Assembly (NCBI RefSeq): GCF_026723865.1
Contig: NZ_CP113529.1
Span: 5,456,001 to 5,520,000 of the forward strand
DNA: 64,000 nt
Direction of reading: 5' to 3'
DNA from: Mycobacterium sp. Aquia_216
Lineage (GTDB): Bacteria; Actinomycetota; Actinomycetes; Mycobacteriales; Mycobacteriaceae
The notes beneath the pieces are model-generated. The model had not been told where the DNA came from, searched no databases, and worked only from the letters and a program-made list of their open reading frames with translations. Of the stretch, positions 37,153 through 47,638 are shown piece by piece. Positions within the stretch are counted from its first letter, which is position 1. The number at the start of each line of letters is the position of its first letter. Made by a program: the position numbers and the translations under genes.

Positions 37153-38841
37153 GTGTCTGGACGGCGGCGTGACGATCCGGGCCGTGTGGCCCCCAACCCG
37201 GGCCGCCGGACCCGCACTGGATCGACGAATCAGCATCCTGGCATGGCCAATTACCCCACCGACGACGCGGACTATCGACGCACCCGCCGCCCCCCGCCGC
37301 CGCCCAGCGCCAATCGCTATCTCCCACCGCTGGGCCGGCAGAAACAACCGGAGCGCGACACCCCGCCGCCGCGTCGACCGTCGTCCGGCGAACGGATCAC
37401 CGTCACCCGCGCCGCCGCGTTGCGCAGCCGCGAGATGGGTTCCCGGATGTACTGGATGGTCCAGCGGGCGGCCACCGCCGACGGCGCCGACAAGTCCGGC
37501 CTTACCGCGCTGACGTGGCCGGTGGTGGCGAACTCCGCGGTCGACTCCGCGATGGCCGTCGCGCTGGCGAACACGCTGTTCTTTGCCGCGGCCAGTGGGG
37601 AGAGCAAATCCAAAGTTGCGCTGTACCTGTTGATTACCATCGCGCCGTTCGCGGTGATCGCACCGCTCATCGGTCCGGCGCTGGACCGATTGCAGCACGG
37701 CCGCCGCGTCGCACTGGCTCTGTCGTTCGCGCTGCGCACCGCGTTGGCAGTGCTGTTGATCATGAACTACGACGGTGCCAGCGGCAGCTTCCCGTCCTGG
37801 GTGCTCTATCCGTGCGCGCTCGCGATGATGGTGTTCTCGAAGTCGTTCAGCGTGCTGCGCAGCGCGGTGACACCACGGGTCATGCCGCCCACCATCGATC
37901 TGGTGCGGGTCAATGCCCGGCTGACCATGTTCGGTCTGCTCGGCGGCACCATCGCCGGCGGTGCGATCGCGGGCGGCCTCGAGTTCGCCGGCACCCACCT
38001 GTTGAAGCTGCCCGGAGCCTTGTTCGTCGTCGTCGCGATCACGATCGCCGGAGCGATGCTGTCGATGCGGATCCCGCGCTGGGTCGAGGTGACCGCGGGT
38101 GAGGTGCCCGCCACCCTGAGCTATCGCCAGGACAGCGAACCGCTGCGGCGTACCTGGCATAAGGAAGTCAAGAAAGTTGGCGGGGCACTTCGACAGCCGT
38201 TGGGCCGCAACATCATTACCTCCCTGTGGGGCAATTGCACGATCAAGGTGATGGTCGGCTTCCTGTTTCTGTATCCCGCGTTCGTCGCGAAGTCGCACCA
38301 GGCCACTGGGTGGGCCCAGCTCGCGATGCTGGGCATCATCGGCGCCGCGGCCGGCCTCGGCAACTTCGCCGGCAACTTCACCAGCGCACGGCTGAAACTG
38401 GGTAGACCGTCCGTACTGGTGGTGCGCTGCACGGTGGCGGTGTGCGCGGTCGCGTTGGCGGCCTCGGTGGCCGGCACCCTGGCGGCGGCCGCGATCGCCA
38501 CCCTGATCACCTCCGGCGCCAGTGCAATCGCGAAGGCATCGCTGGACGCATCGCTGCAAGATGACCTACCCGAGGAATCCCGCGCGTCGGGATTCGGCCG
38601 CTCGGAATCGACGCTGCAGCTGGCCTGGGTGCTGGGCGGCGCGCTGGGGGTGATGGTCTACACCGAGCTGTGGGTCGGCTTCACCGCCGTCAGCGCGATA
38701 TTGATCCTGGGGCTGGCGCAGACCGTCGTCAGCTTCCGCGGCAACTCGTTGATCCCGGGTCTCGGAGGTAACCGCCCGGTGATGGTCGAGCAGGAAGGCA
38801 CACGCCGCGACAGCGGCATGACTGCGGCGGCGCCCCAGTGA
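37153..38841 (+). CDS. MFS-like multi-pass membrane protein (Rv0876c-like)
   Basis: 562 residues from a GTG. Residues 1-90 are cytoplasmic, Arg/Pro-rich and low complexity; the rest holds about 12 membrane helices in a major-facilitator-like arrangement. The loop P-A-L-D-R-L-Q-H-G-R-R-V-A lies between helices 2 and 3, where MFS motif A is expected. A central cytoplasmic loop (about 315-350) separates the halves. Substrate unknown. An ATG at 37243 would give 532 residues and omit part of the Arg-rich leader; remembered length of Rv0876c (548) does not decide. Coupled to the next gene by GTGA. Confidence 0.82.
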   Translation: MSGRRRDDPGRVAPNPGRRTRTGSTNQHPGMANYPTDDADYRRTRRPPPPPSANRYLPPLGRQKQPERDTPPPRRPSSGERITVTRAAALRSREMGSRMYWMVQRAATADGADKSGLTALTWPVVANSAVDSAMAVALANTLFFAAASGESKSKVALYLLITIAPFAVIAPLIGPALDRLQHGRRVALALSFALRTALAVLLIMNYDGASGSFPSWVLYPCALAMMVFSKSFSVLRSAVTPRVMPPTIDLVRVNARLTMFGLLGGTIAGGAIAGGLEFAGTHLLKLPGALFVVVAITIAGAMLSMRIPRWVEVTAGEVPATLSYRQDSEPLRRTWHKEVKKVGGALRQPLGRNIITSLWGNCTIKVMVGFLFLYPAFVAKSHQATGWAQLAMLGIIGAAAGLGNFAGNFTSARLKLGRPSVLVVRCTVAVCAVALAASVAGTLAAAAIATLITSGASAIAKASLDASLQDDLPEESRASGFGRSESTLQLAWVLGGALGVMVYTELWVGFTAVSAILILGLAQTVVSFRGNSLIPGLGGNRPVMVEQEGTRRDSGMTAAAPQ

Positions 38842-39326
38842 AACGTGGTGTGGCCGTGCTGCTCTCGGTCGTGGTCGCGCTGCTGGCCGTGGGCGGCGGG
38901 ATAGGAACATGGTGGCTCGTGCGCGAGCCCGGCCCACAGCGGCCAGAGATCAGCGCGTATTCGCATGGGCAGTTGATCCGGGTGGGACCCTACCTGTACT
39001 GCAATGTGCTCAACCTCAACGACTGTCAGCAACCGCAAGCTCAAGGCGAACTGCGGGTCAGCGACCATTATCCCGTGCAGCTTTCGGTCCCCGAGGCGAT
39101 CTCGCGGGCACCGTGGCGACTACTGCAGGTGTATGAGGATCCTGCCAACACCGCGACCACCATGTTCCGCCCGGGCACCCGGTTCGCGGTCACGATCCCT
39201 TCGGCCGACCCGCAACGGGGGCGGCTGACCGGAATCGTCGTGCAGTTACTGACTTTGGTGGTCGACCCATCAGGTGAACTGCACGATGTGCCGCACGCGG
39301 AATGGTCGGTGCGGGTGACGCACTGA
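38838..39326 (+). CDS. DUF2771 secreted/anchored protein (Rv0875c-like)
   Basis: 162 residues, exactly the length of Rv0875c. An N-terminal hydrophobic segment (about 5-27) is a signal or anchor. The rest is a small extracytoplasmic beta-rich domain with two cysteines close together (Y-C-N-V-L-N-L-N-D-C). Function unknown. GTG 38838 overlaps the stop of the MFS-like gene, so the proteins are made together and may form a complex. Confidence 0.85.
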   Translation: MKRGVAVLLSVVVALLAVGGGIGTWWLVREPGPQRPEISAYSHGQLIRVGPYLYCNVLNLNDCQQPQAQGELRVSDHYPVQLSVPEAISRAPWRLLQVYEDPANTATTMFRPGTRFAVTIPSADPQRGRLTGIVVQLLTLVVDPSGELHDVPHAEWSVRVTH

Positions 39327-39330
39327 GCGC

Positions 39331-40335
39331 CTACGCGCCGTGGCCGGCCGGCACCTGCTCGCCATCGACCGGCGGCCCGGGCGGCGTGCCGTTGCCGAAG
39401 GGCTTGCCCCCCAATGATTCCCGTTCGTGCTCGGTAAGCCAGCTCGTCAGATCCGGGCCCTTGGGCACGATGCGGGTCGGGTTGATGTCGGCGTGCACGA
39501 TGTAATAGTGCTGTTTGATCTGTACGAAGTCGACGGGGTCACCGAAGCCCGGCGTCTGGAACAGGTCACGCGCATAAGCCCATAACACCGGCATCTCACT
39601 CAGCTTGCTTCGATTGCACTTGAAGTGCCCGTGGTAAACCGGGTCGAAGCGGGCCAGCGTGGTGAACAGTCGCACGTCGGCCTCGGTGATGGTGTCGCCC
39701 ACCAGATATCGCTGATTGGTCAGCCGATCGCTCACCCAGTCCAGTGCCGCGAACAGCCGGTCATAGGCGGCCTCGTAGGCCTCCTGCGAGCCGGCGAATC
39801 CACATCGGTACACCCCATTGTTGATTTCGGTGTAGATCCTCTTGCTGACCTCGTCGATCTCGCCGCGCAGCCGTTCGGGGTATAGCTCGGGCGCACCATC
39901 GCGGTGGTAGGCGCTCCACTCGGTCGACAGGTCCAGGGTCATCTGGGCGAAATCATTGGTGACGACGGCGCCGGTCGGCACGTCGACGATCGCCGGGACG
40001 GTGATCCCCTTGGGGTAATCGGGAAAACGCTTGAAGTAGGCGTCTTGCAGCCGCGGAATCTTCAGGACCGGGTCGATACCACCCGGGTCGAGGTCGAACG
40101 TCCAACTGCGCTGGTCGTGCGTGGGGCCGCAAAAGCCAATGGATAGAACATCTTCCAGACCCAGCAAGCGCCGGACGATGATCGCGCGGTTCGCCCACGG
40201 GCAGGCGCGCGCAACGACGAGTCGATACCGCCCAGGCTCCACGGCGTAGCCGTCGCGTCCGTCGGCGGTGATCCGGGTGGTGATGTAGTTGGTGTCGCGG
40301 GTGAATTCGCCGGCACCGGCAACGTAGGCGGCCAT
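39331..40335 (-). CDS. glutathionyl-hydroquinone-reductase-like protein (xi-class GST fold)
   Basis: 334 residues. The thioredoxin-like N-terminal half has the xi-class active site A-C-P-W-A-N-R (about 44-50) with its nucleophilic cysteine; the all-helical C-terminal GST domain (about 165-290) includes L-V-G-D-T-I-T-E-A-D-V-R-L. In proteobacteria and fungi these enzymes reduce glutathionyl-hydroquinones. Mycobacteria use mycothiol instead, so the thiol partner here is probably mycothiol, not glutathione. Similar to M. tuberculosis Rv0874c neighbours only by position; a separate, transferred or lineage-specific gene is likely. Ends 4 bp from the DUF2771 stop. Confidence 0.87.
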   Translation of the reverse strand: MAAYVAGAGEFTRDTNYITTRITADGRDGYAVEPGRYRLVVARACPWANRAIIVRRLLGLEDVLSIGFCGPTHDQRSWTFDLDPGGIDPVLKIPRLQDAYFKRFPDYPKGITVPAIVDVPTGAVVTNDFAQMTLDLSTEWSAYHRDGAPELYPERLRGEIDEVSKRIYTEINNGVYRCGFAGSQEAYEAAYDRLFAALDWVSDRLTNQRYLVGDTITEADVRLFTTLARFDPVYHGHFKCNRSKLSEMPVLWAYARDLFQTPGFGDPVDFVQIKQHYYIVHADINPTRIVPKGPDLTSWLTEHERESLGGKPFGNGTPPGPPVDGEQVPAGHGA

Positions 40336-40348
40336 GGCGACGATTCTG

Positions 40349-42301
40349 CTACCTGGTCGCGCCCGCCGACGCAGGTACCGTCAGAAACCGCCGAGCCAGG
40401 TTGGCCTCTGTCGACTCGCCCGCTTCCCAGTGCGCGATCCAGGGGCCGGTGCCCTCCGACTGGTCGACGATGCCGTCCTCCAGCCAGCGGTACCGCCCCT
40501 CCAACACCTCGTGGGTGAGCTGCACATCGCTGCTGTCGGTGTTGGTCCACAACGCGTCGAACAGAGCCTCGACCCGCAACGTCGCCTGCTGACAGAACGT
40601 TTCGGCCAGCTCGTAAGCCTGTTGTCCCAGTACCGGATCCGCGGCACGCTGCCCCTCGGCGCGCACGCATGCCGCCGACATCGCGAACAGCTCGGCACCG
40701 ACATCGACGACGCGCCCCAGGAATCCCTGCTTTTGCTCAAGTTTGGCTTGCCAGCGCGCCATCCCGTAGAAGGTGTTGCGGGCCAGCTTGCGGGTGGAGC
40801 GTTCGATGAACCGCAGGTGCGATGCCAGCGGACCAAATTCGCTGTACGCCCGCGGCCGCTGCCCTTCACCAAAAGCCAGCTGTGGCAACCACTTTGCATA
40901 GAATCCGCTGGCGCCGACCGCCGCGGCGGCCTTTTTCCGCAACCCCGTGTCAGGTTTCGCGAGGTCACCGGCGGCACTCAGGTGGGCATCGACGGCTTCG
41001 CGGGCGATCAGCAGCCGCATGATTTCGCTCGACCCTTCGAAGATGCGGTTGATCCGCAGATCCCGCAGCGCCTGCTCGGCGGGTACCGCGCGCTCGCCAC
41101 GCGCGGCCAGAGACTCCGCGGTTTCATACCCACGGCCACCGCGGATCTGCACGAGGTCATCGGCGATGGTGCAGGCCATTTCGCTGGACCACAACTTGGC
41201 CAGCGCCGCCTCGATGCGGATGTCGTTGCGGCCTTCATCGGCCATCTGGGCGGAGAGTTCGAGCACGGCGTCGAGCGCGTAGTTGGTGGCGGCGATGAAC
41301 GAGATCTTATTGGCCACCGCTTCATGTTTGGCCAACGGCTTGCCCCACTGCACCCGCTCGCCGGACCATTCGCGGGCGATCTTCAGCGCCCATTTGGACG
41401 ATCCCGTGGCGTTGGCGGGAATCGACAGCCGTCCGGCGTTGAGCGTGGTCAGCGCGATCTTGAGGCCGTCGCCTTCTCTGCCGATCAGGTTCTCGCTGGG
41501 GACCCGGACAGCATGCAGTCGCGTCACCCCGTTCTCGATGCCGCGCAGTCCCATGAACGTGTTGCGCCGCTCCACGGTGATCCCGGGCGAATCCGCTTCG
41601 ACCACGAACGCGCTGATGCCGCCACGGTGCCCGTCGCTCTTGGGCACCCGGGCCATCACCACGAGCAGTTCGGCGACCACGCCGTTGGTGGTCCACAACT
41701 TCACGCCCTCGAGTTCGTAGGCCCGCCCGTCGTCGACCGGCGTCGCCGTCGAGGCCAGCCGGGCGGGATCGGAACCCACGTCCGGCTCGGTGAGCAGAAA
41801 TGCCGAAATGGCGCCAGCGGCACACCGCGGCAGGAACTTCCGCTTCTGCTCGTCGGTTCCGGCAAGCTTCAACGGCTCTGGAACTCCGATCGATTGGTGC
41901 GCCGAGAGCAGCGCGCCGAGGCTGGGGTGAACGGACGAAATCATCATCAATGCCCGGTTGTAGGCGACTTGCGACATGTTCAGCCCGCCGTATTCCGACG
42001 GAATCTTCATGCCGAAACAGCCCAATTCGGCCAAACCCTTGACGTGTTCATCGGGAATCTGCGCATCGCGCTCGATGACACTGCCGTCGACGGTGCTCAG
42101 GAATTCCCGCAGCTGGGCGAGAAACTCGCGGGTACGTGCCTCGTCGGCGTCTGACGGTTTGGGGAACGGGTGTATCAGCTCCAACGGAAAATGACCGAGG
42201 AACAACTCCTTGGCGAAGGATGGTTTATCCCAACCACTTTCGCGGGACTCTTCGGCGAGCGCTCTCGCCTGTTCCTCGGTGACCTGCGCCTGCTCTGCCA
42301 T
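40349..42301 (-). CDS. fadE10: acyl-CoA dehydrogenase FadE10
   Basis: 650 residues, the same length as Rv0873. Long-type acyl-CoA dehydrogenase with an extra C-terminal domain of about 200 residues. The FAD/substrate signatures are F-L-L-T-E-P-D-V-G-S-D, Q-I-R-G-G-R-G-Y-E-T and the region N-R-I-F-E-G-S-S-E-I-M-R-L containing the catalytic Glu. It introduces the alpha-beta double bond in acyl-CoA in the cytoplasm. Transcribed alone; 13 bp from the xi-class GST-like gene and possibly cotranscribed with it. Confidence 0.95.
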   Translation of the reverse strand: MAEQAQVTEEQARALAEESRESGWDKPSFAKELFLGHFPLELIHPFPKPSDADEARTREFLAQLREFLSTVDGSVIERDAQIPDEHVKGLAELGCFGMKIPSEYGGLNMSQVAYNRALMMISSVHPSLGALLSAHQSIGVPEPLKLAGTDEQKRKFLPRCAAGAISAFLLTEPDVGSDPARLASTATPVDDGRAYELEGVKLWTTNGVVAELLVVMARVPKSDGHRGGISAFVVEADSPGITVERRNTFMGLRGIENGVTRLHAVRVPSENLIGREGDGLKIALTTLNAGRLSIPANATGSSKWALKIAREWSGERVQWGKPLAKHEAVANKISFIAATNYALDAVLELSAQMADEGRNDIRIEAALAKLWSSEMACTIADDLVQIRGGRGYETAESLAARGERAVPAEQALRDLRINRIFEGSSEIMRLLIAREAVDAHLSAAGDLAKPDTGLRKKAAAAVGASGFYAKWLPQLAFGEGQRPRAYSEFGPLASHLRFIERSTRKLARNTFYGMARWQAKLEQKQGFLGRVVDVGAELFAMSAACVRAEGQRAADPVLGQQAYELAETFCQQATLRVEALFDALWTNTDSSDVQLTHEVLEGRYRWLEDGIVDQSEGTGPWIAHWEAGESTEANLARRFLTVPASAGATR

Positions 42302-42380
42302 CGCAGCCTCCTCGCTACACGACTATCGCGACGAGTGAGTACCCAAACTGGGACGCAGTACTCCGTGCTCGACTGCGGAG

Positions 42381-42788
42381 TTAGGCGTCGAGCTCCCGGG
42401 CCACCGCCTTGACAACTTCGGAGACGCGACGAGCCACCTTGCGGTCCGGGTACCGACCCTTGCGCAACTCGGGCTGCACGGTGCTCTCCAGCAGCGTGAT
42501 CATGTCCTCGACCATGCCGTGCAGTTCATCGGGGCTGTGTTTGTGCTCGACGGGTGTCTCGCGGCGCGTCTTGGCCAGGGTGGGCGGTGGATCGATCAGC
42601 TTGAGACTCAACGCCTGCGGTCCGCGTCGGCCGGAAGCCAAGCCGAATTCCACCTTCTGCCCTGCCTTGAGGCCCTCGACACCCGCGGGCAACGCCGACG
42701 AGCGGACGTAGACGTCCTCACCGTCTTCCTGCGACAGGAAGCCGAACCCTTTTTCGGCGTCGTACCACTTAACCTTGCCGGTCGGCAC
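42381..42788 (-). CDS. cspB: cold-shock-domain protein CspB
   Basis: 135 residues, exactly as Rv0871. The first about 65 residues are a cold-shock domain: [15 protein letters not shown] with RNP1 (K-G-F-G-F-L). RNP2 is unusual, D-V-Y-V-R rather than D-V-F-V-H. A C-terminal extension of about 65 helical residues, with a Lys/Arg-rich middle and a conserved end ([18 protein letters not shown]), distinguishes it from classical 67-residue Csps. Binds single-stranded nucleic acid, likely as an RNA chaperone. GTG start at 42788; divergent from the YccF gene with a 161-bp gap. Confidence 0.9.
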   Translation of the reverse strand: MPTGKVKWYDAEKGFGFLSQEDGEDVYVRSSALPAGVEGLKAGQKVEFGLASGRRGPQALSLKLIDPPPTLAKTRRETPVEHKHSPDELHGMVEDMITLLESTVQPELRKGRYPDRKVARRVSEVVKAVARELDA

Positions 42789-42949
42789 TGGTCTCACCTG
42801 CTTGTCTGAAGAAATAACTAGGAATGGATACAAGAAGCGTCCCGCCTGTGCAGGACGCGATGCGGATTCAGATCCTACTCGGGTGATTGCCTGGCAAGCA
42901 CCCCCGATTCCTCGCGACTCGCTACGCTGGCAGTACTGCTGGAGGAGAT

Positions 42950-43354
42950 ATGCGCCTGGTTCTGAACATAATCTGGCTCGTATTCGGCGGCCTCTGGATG
43001 GCCGTCGGATACCTGGCCGCGGCGCTGATTAGCTTCTTGCTCATCATTACGATTCCGTTCGGGTTCGCCTCACTGCGGATCGCTTCCTACGCGTTATGGC
43101 CATTCGGCCGGACGATCATCGACAAGCCGACGGCCGGTACCGGCGCCCTGATCGGGAATGTCATCTGGGTGCTGCTGTTCGGCATCTGGTTGGCGATCGG
43201 TCATCTGGTGAGTGCGGCAGCGATGGCGGTCACGATCATCGGGATTCCCCTGGCGGTGGCCAACCTCAAACTGATCCCGGTGTCACTGATGCCGCTGGGC
43301 AAGGAGATCGTCCCGGTCGGGTCGCAGGCCCCATTCGCACGGGTGCCGGCATGA
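42950..43354 (+). CDS. YccF-domain membrane protein (Rv0870c-like)
   Basis: 134 residues with two YccF repeats. Four hydrophobic segments (about 3-25, 30-45, 62-82 and 86-110) form two similar halves, each with P-F-G/P-L-x-x-A-x-L motifs and L-x-P-F/L-G. The ATG at 42950 directly follows a strong GGAGGAG. Function unknown. The stop overlaps the moaA2 start as ATGA. Confidence 0.88.
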   Translation: MRLVLNIIWLVFGGLWMAVGYLAAALISFLLIITIPFGFASLRIASYALWPFGRTIIDKPTAGTGALIGNVIWVLLFGIWLAIGHLVSAAAMAVTIIGIPLAVANLKLIPVSLMPLGKEIVPVGSQAPFARVPA

Positions 43355-44442
43355 CGCTGACCGCACTGGGGGTTCCGGCAGTGCCGAGCCTCACGGTCCC
43401 CGACGGCGGCGCCGCCCGCGTCGGGGGAATGCCGACGGATGGCCCGCTGCTCGACACGTACGGCAGGGCCGCCACCGATCTGCGGGTGTCGCTGACCGAT
43501 CGCTGCAATCTGCGGTGTAGCTACTGCATGCCGGCCGAAGGCCTGGATTGGCTGCCCGGCACGCAGCTGCTGAGCCCCGAAGAGCTGGCCAGGCTGATGC
43601 ACATCGCCGTGACCCGGCTGGATGTCACCAGCGTGCGGTTCACCGGCGGTGAGCCGCTGTTGTCGCGCCACCTCGAGGAGGTGATCGCCACGGCCGCCGG
43701 ATTGCGTCCTCGTCCGGAGATCTCGCTGACCACCAACGCGGTCGGGCTGGCGCGACGGGCCGAGGGGCTGGCCGCGGCGGGGCTCGACCGGGTCAACATT
43801 TCGCTGGACACCGTGAACCGGGATCGCTTCGCGGCGATCACGCGCCGGGACCGGCTCGCCGACGTGCTGGCCGGTCTGGCCGCCGCCAAGGCCGCCGGCC
43901 TGACGCCGGTCAAAGTGAACGCGGTGCTGGATCCCGCCACCGGTCGCGAGGATGTCGTTGAGCTGCTGGGGTTCTGCCTCGAACACGGCTACCAGTTGCG
44001 GATCATCGAGCAGATGCCGCTGGACGCCGGCCACCAGTGGCGCCGCGAGGCGGCGTTGACGGCCGACGACGTGCTGGCGGCGCTGCGCCCGCACTTCCGG
44101 CTGCGCCCGGACCCGGCACCGCGCGGTTCGGCGCCGGCCGAGCTGTGGCTGGTCGACACCGGCCCGGATACGCCGGCCGCAAGGTTCGGTGTGATCGCCT
44201 CGGTGTCGCACGCGTTCTGCGCCACCTGCGACCGCACCCGACTGACGGCCGATGGCCAGATCCGCAGCTGCTTGTTCTCCGCCGACGAGACCGACCTGCG
44301 AGGCCTGCTGCGCGGCGGTGCGACCGACGACGCGATCGAGGCGGCTTGGCGCGCCGCCATGTGGGCCAAACCCGCCGGCCACGGCATCAACGACCCGAAC
44401 TTCACCCAGCCCGACCGACCGATGAGCGCGATCGGTGGCTGA
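43351..44442 (+). CDS. moaA2: GTP 3',8-cyclase MoaA2
   Basis: 363 residues. Radical SAM enzyme for the first step of molybdopterin synthesis, GTP to 3',8-cyclo-GTP. The N-terminal cluster motif is C-N-L-R-C-S-Y-C-M-P; the C-terminal cluster is C-A-T-C-D-R-T-R-L with a further Cys in R-S-C-L-F. The essential terminal Gly-Gly (M-S-A-I-G-G) is present. Start ATG overlaps the YccF stop, and moaD2 overlaps the end by 8 bp. Matches Rv0869c (360 residues). Confidence 0.96.
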   Translation: MTLTALGVPAVPSLTVPDGGAARVGGMPTDGPLLDTYGRAATDLRVSLTDRCNLRCSYCMPAEGLDWLPGTQLLSPEELARLMHIAVTRLDVTSVRFTGGEPLLSRHLEEVIATAAGLRPRPEISLTTNAVGLARRAEGLAAAGLDRVNISLDTVNRDRFAAITRRDRLADVLAGLAAAKAAGLTPVKVNAVLDPATGREDVVELLGFCLEHGYQLRIIEQMPLDAGHQWRREAALTADDVLAALRPHFRLRPDPAPRGSAPAELWLVDTGPDTPAARFGVIASVSHAFCATCDRTRLTADGQIRSCLFSADETDLRGLLRGGATDDAIEAAWRAAMWAKPAGHGINDPNFTQPDRPMSAIGG

Positions 44443-44713
44443 GCTCCCCGTCGACACGGACGGCATCCGGGTGACCATTCGCTACTTCGCCGCCGCACGC
44501 GCGGCCGCCGGAGCCGAAGCCGAAACGGTCCTCCTGCCTCCAGGCACCACGGTGGCCGAATTGGTTAAAAGACTCGCCACTTCGGGTATCCGACTCGCAA
44601 CCGTGTTGAACCGATGCTCCTATCTCTGCGACGGCATCGCGGTTCGCGACGAAACCAAAGCGTTGCGCTCGGGTAACACGATCGACGTGTTACCCCCCTT
44701 CGCTGGCGGCTAA
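44435..44713 (+). CDS. moaD2: molybdopterin synthase small subunit MoaD2
   Basis: 92 residues, ubiquitin-like. The C-terminal Gly-Gly (P-P-F-A-G-G), which is thiocarboxylated to carry sulfur to cyclic pyranopterin, is present. GTG start at 44435 overlaps moaA2 by 8 bp. Works with MoaE2, encoded across the rpfA gene on the opposite strand. Confidence 0.95.
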   Translation: MAELPVDTDGIRVTIRYFAAARAAAGAEAETVLLPPGTTVAELVKRLATSGIRLATVLNRCSYLCDGIAVRDETKALRSGNTIDVLPPFAGG

Positions 44714-44716
44714 TTT

Positions 44717-44732
44717 TGTGAGATAGCTCACG
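44717..44732. promoter_or_regulatory. CRP operator upstream of rpfA
   Basis: TGTGA-GATAGC-TCACG matches TGTGA-N6-TCACA at 9 of 10 half-site positions. M. tuberculosis CRP (Rv3676) activates rpfA, so the position is as expected. It lies four bases after the moaD2 stop. A possible -10 lies in the AT-rich stretch at about 44734-44746, but no transcription start can be fixed. Confidence 0.8.
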
Positions 44733-44758
44733 TAACGGAATGATAACGGCGCGGACAC

Positions 44759-44774
44759 GGCCCGATATCGGGCC
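44759..44774. repeat. perfect 16-bp palindrome GGCCCGATATCGGGCC
   Basis: Completely self-complementary, with no loop. It lies 27 bp after the CRP site. It could be a second operator near the transcription start or a hairpin when transcribed. No T-tract follows. Confidence 0.6.
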
Positions 44775-44925
44775 CTACGACCTGCGCAAATCCTAGGTGT
44801 TCCTGCGGCTTTCGAAGATGTCCGGGCGGGAAACGCCGAGTTTCGTAAGAAGTGACGCGGTCAACAGAACCGGCTACCGTCTCCGGAGGTTCGCCAGCTA
44901 GACCCGGTGGCGTTCCTCCCCTACC

Positions 44926-46006
<1,081 letters not shown>

Positions 46007-46027
46007 CGCGGCGTTGAGTCCGAGGCG

Positions 46028-46453
46028 CTAAGCCGACCCCACCCATTCGTCGGTTCCGTCGTCGAAGAACTGGTGTTTCCAGACCGGTAGCCGTGCCTTG
46101 ATGGTGTCGACCAGCAGGGCGCAGGTGGCGAACGCTTCCTGCCGGTGATCGGCGGCGACCGCGGCCACCAGTGCCACCTCGCCGATGTGCAGCGCGCCGG
46201 TCCGGTGGCTGGCGGCGACCGCACGCACACCGCCGGAGGCCTCGGCAACCTCGGCCACCACGGCCGCCATCACCTGCGTGGCCGACGGATGCGCCGAGTA
46301 CTCCAGCCGCACCACCCGGCGCCCCTCGTCGTGGTCGCGAATCATTCCGACGAAGCCGACGATTGCTCCGGCCGACCGATGGCTTACCAGTTCTTCATGC
46401 TCGGCTAGCGAGATCTGCTGCTCCGTCATCGCGGCGCGCAGGACGACCGTCAT
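46028..46453 (-). CDS. moaE2: molybdopterin synthase large subunit MoaE2
   Basis: 141 residues, as in Rv0866. Converts cyclic pyranopterin monophosphate into molybdopterin with MoaD2. Family marks: [15 protein letters not shown]-x-G-x-L-H-I-G-E and the C-terminal [14 protein letters not shown] 46453 overlaps the mog stop as ATGA, which fixes the start. Convergent with rpfA, 21 bp from its stop. Confidence 0.95.
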   Translation of the reverse strand: MTVVLRAAMTEQQISLAEHEELVSHRSAGAIVGFVGMIRDHDEGRRVVRLEYSAHPSATQVMAAVVAEVAEASGGVRAVAASHRTGALHIGEVALVAAVAADHRQEAFATCALLVDTIKARLPVWKHQFFDDGTDEWVGSA

Positions 46454-46932
46454 CGCTCGTGGTCTTTGCCGGCGATCTGGTCGAGGGCATGGTCGAGCAC
46501 GTCGGCAAGCACCCCCAGCCCGTCTCGTACACCGCCGGGCGAACCCGGCAGGTTGACGATCAAGGTCCGTCCGGCCACACCGCACACTCCGCGCGACAGC
46601 ACGGAAGTCGGCACCTTCGGCAGCCCGGAGTGGCGAATCGCGTCGGCCAGGCCGGGAATCAGGTAGTCCACCACCGCGACGGTCTGATCCGGGGTGGTGT
46701 CGGTCGGCGAGATGCCGGTGCCACCCGAGCTCAGGATCACGTCGACATCGTCGTCGAGCGCGCCCCGCAGTGCCTCGCCAACCGGGTTCCCGTCGGCGAC
46801 CACTTCCGGATCCGCAGCCGAAAACCCATGCTGCTCAAGCCATTCAGCGATGATCGGCCCGCATTCGTCGGTGTACACACCGTCCGAGGCCCGAGTGGAG
46901 GCGATGATGATGCGTGCGAATCGAGTGCCCAT
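46450..46932 (-). CDS. mog: molybdopterin adenylyltransferase Mog
   Basis: 160 residues, as in Rv0865. MogA/MoaB-like fold with [14 protein letters not shown] and the P-G-S-P-G-G-V loop. Activates molybdopterin by adenylylation before Mo insertion. Overlaps moaC2 by one base and moaE2 by four. Confidence 0.94.
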   Translation of the reverse strand: MGTRFARIIIASTRASDGVYTDECGPIIAEWLEQHGFSAADPEVVADGNPVGEALRGALDDDVDVILSSGGTGISPTDTTPDQTVAVVDYLIPGLADAIRHSGLPKVPTSVLSRGVCGVAGRTLIVNLPGSPGGVRDGLGVLADVLDHALDQIAGKDHER

Positions 46933-47417
46933 CAGCGCACCCAGCTTCCGGCTTTGCCGCCGTCTTTGCGGAGCACTCGGACGTCATCGATACGGGCCGC
47001 CGGGTCAACCGCCTTGATCATGTCGTAGAGCGTAAGCGCGGCCACGCTGACGGCCGTCAGCGCCTCCATCTCCACACCCGTACGGTCGGTGCTGCGCACC
47101 GTCGCGACGATCTCGATATCCGCCTCACCGACGGTCAAATCGACGTCGACCCCGGTGAGCGCGAGCTGGTGGCACAGCGGGATCAGGTCGCTGGTGCGCT
47201 TCGCCGCCAGAATGCCCGCCACCCGCGCGGTAGCCAACGCATCACCCTTGGGCAGCCCGCCGGTGGAGATCAGCGCCACCACTTGCGCGGAGGTCCGTAA
47301 CGTACCCGCGGCGACGGCGGTGCGCTTGGTGGCTCCCTTTTCGGTGACGTCGACCATGTGTGCCGCGCCTCGCTCGTCGAGATGCGACAGCGCGCCCGGG
47401 CGGGATACCCCTGCCAT
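46932..47417 (-). CDS. moaC2: cyclic pyranopterin monophosphate synthase MoaC2
   Basis: 161 residues, near Rv0864 (167). Converts 3',8-cyclo-GTP to cyclic pyranopterin monophosphate. Marks: R-x-A-x-A-x-G at the start, L-I-P-L-C-H-Q-L and [21 protein letters not shown]. First of the coupled moaC2-mog-moaE2 operon; overlaps mog by one base (TGATG). Confidence 0.95.
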   Translation of the reverse strand: MAGVSRPGALSHLDERGAAHMVDVTEKGATKRTAVAAGTLRTSAQVVALISTGGLPKGDALATARVAGILAAKRTSDLIPLCHQLALTGVDVDLTVGEADIEIVATVRSTDRTGVEMEALTAVSVAALTLYDMIKAVDPAARIDDVRVLRKDGGKAGSWVR

Positions 47418-47428
47418 CCCGGCGATAC

Positions 47429-47638
47429 CTACCGGTTGATGACCGTGACCGGGTGGACGTAGGGCAGGTGGTCGGACTCGACGGGGAACACCACGTCGCC
47501 AAACGGCGATAGCGCACCCGTGCGATCGGTTACCAGCTCGCTCACCGCGTGGTCGTCTGGGTCCGTCGTCGGCCAGCCGTTGTCGACGTACCTGGTTTTG
47601 CCCGCTTCGCCCTCAGCAATATCAGCCACGCCGTCCAT
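47429..47638 (-). CDS. small conserved protein (Rv0863-like)
   Basis: 69 residues from ATG 47638 ([10 protein letters not shown]). Acidic N-terminal half, then [14 protein letters not shown]. Shorter than the annotated Rv0863 (93). Upstream in-frame sequence runs over the divergent helicase-associated gene and looks non-coding. No domain recognised. It ends 11 bp before moaC2 and is probably in its operon. Confidence 0.75.
   Translation of the reverse strand: MDGVADIAEGEAGKTRYVDNGWPTTDPDDHAVSELVTDRTGALSPFGDVVFPVESDHLPYVHPVTVINR

Noticed and set aside
36100..38559. Very long minus-strand open frame of 819 codons
   Set aside because: Only the part from 37086 down is a real gene (DUF3027). The upstream part is antisense to the MFS-like gene, Arg/Gly-rich and without a fold; high GC keeps such frames open.
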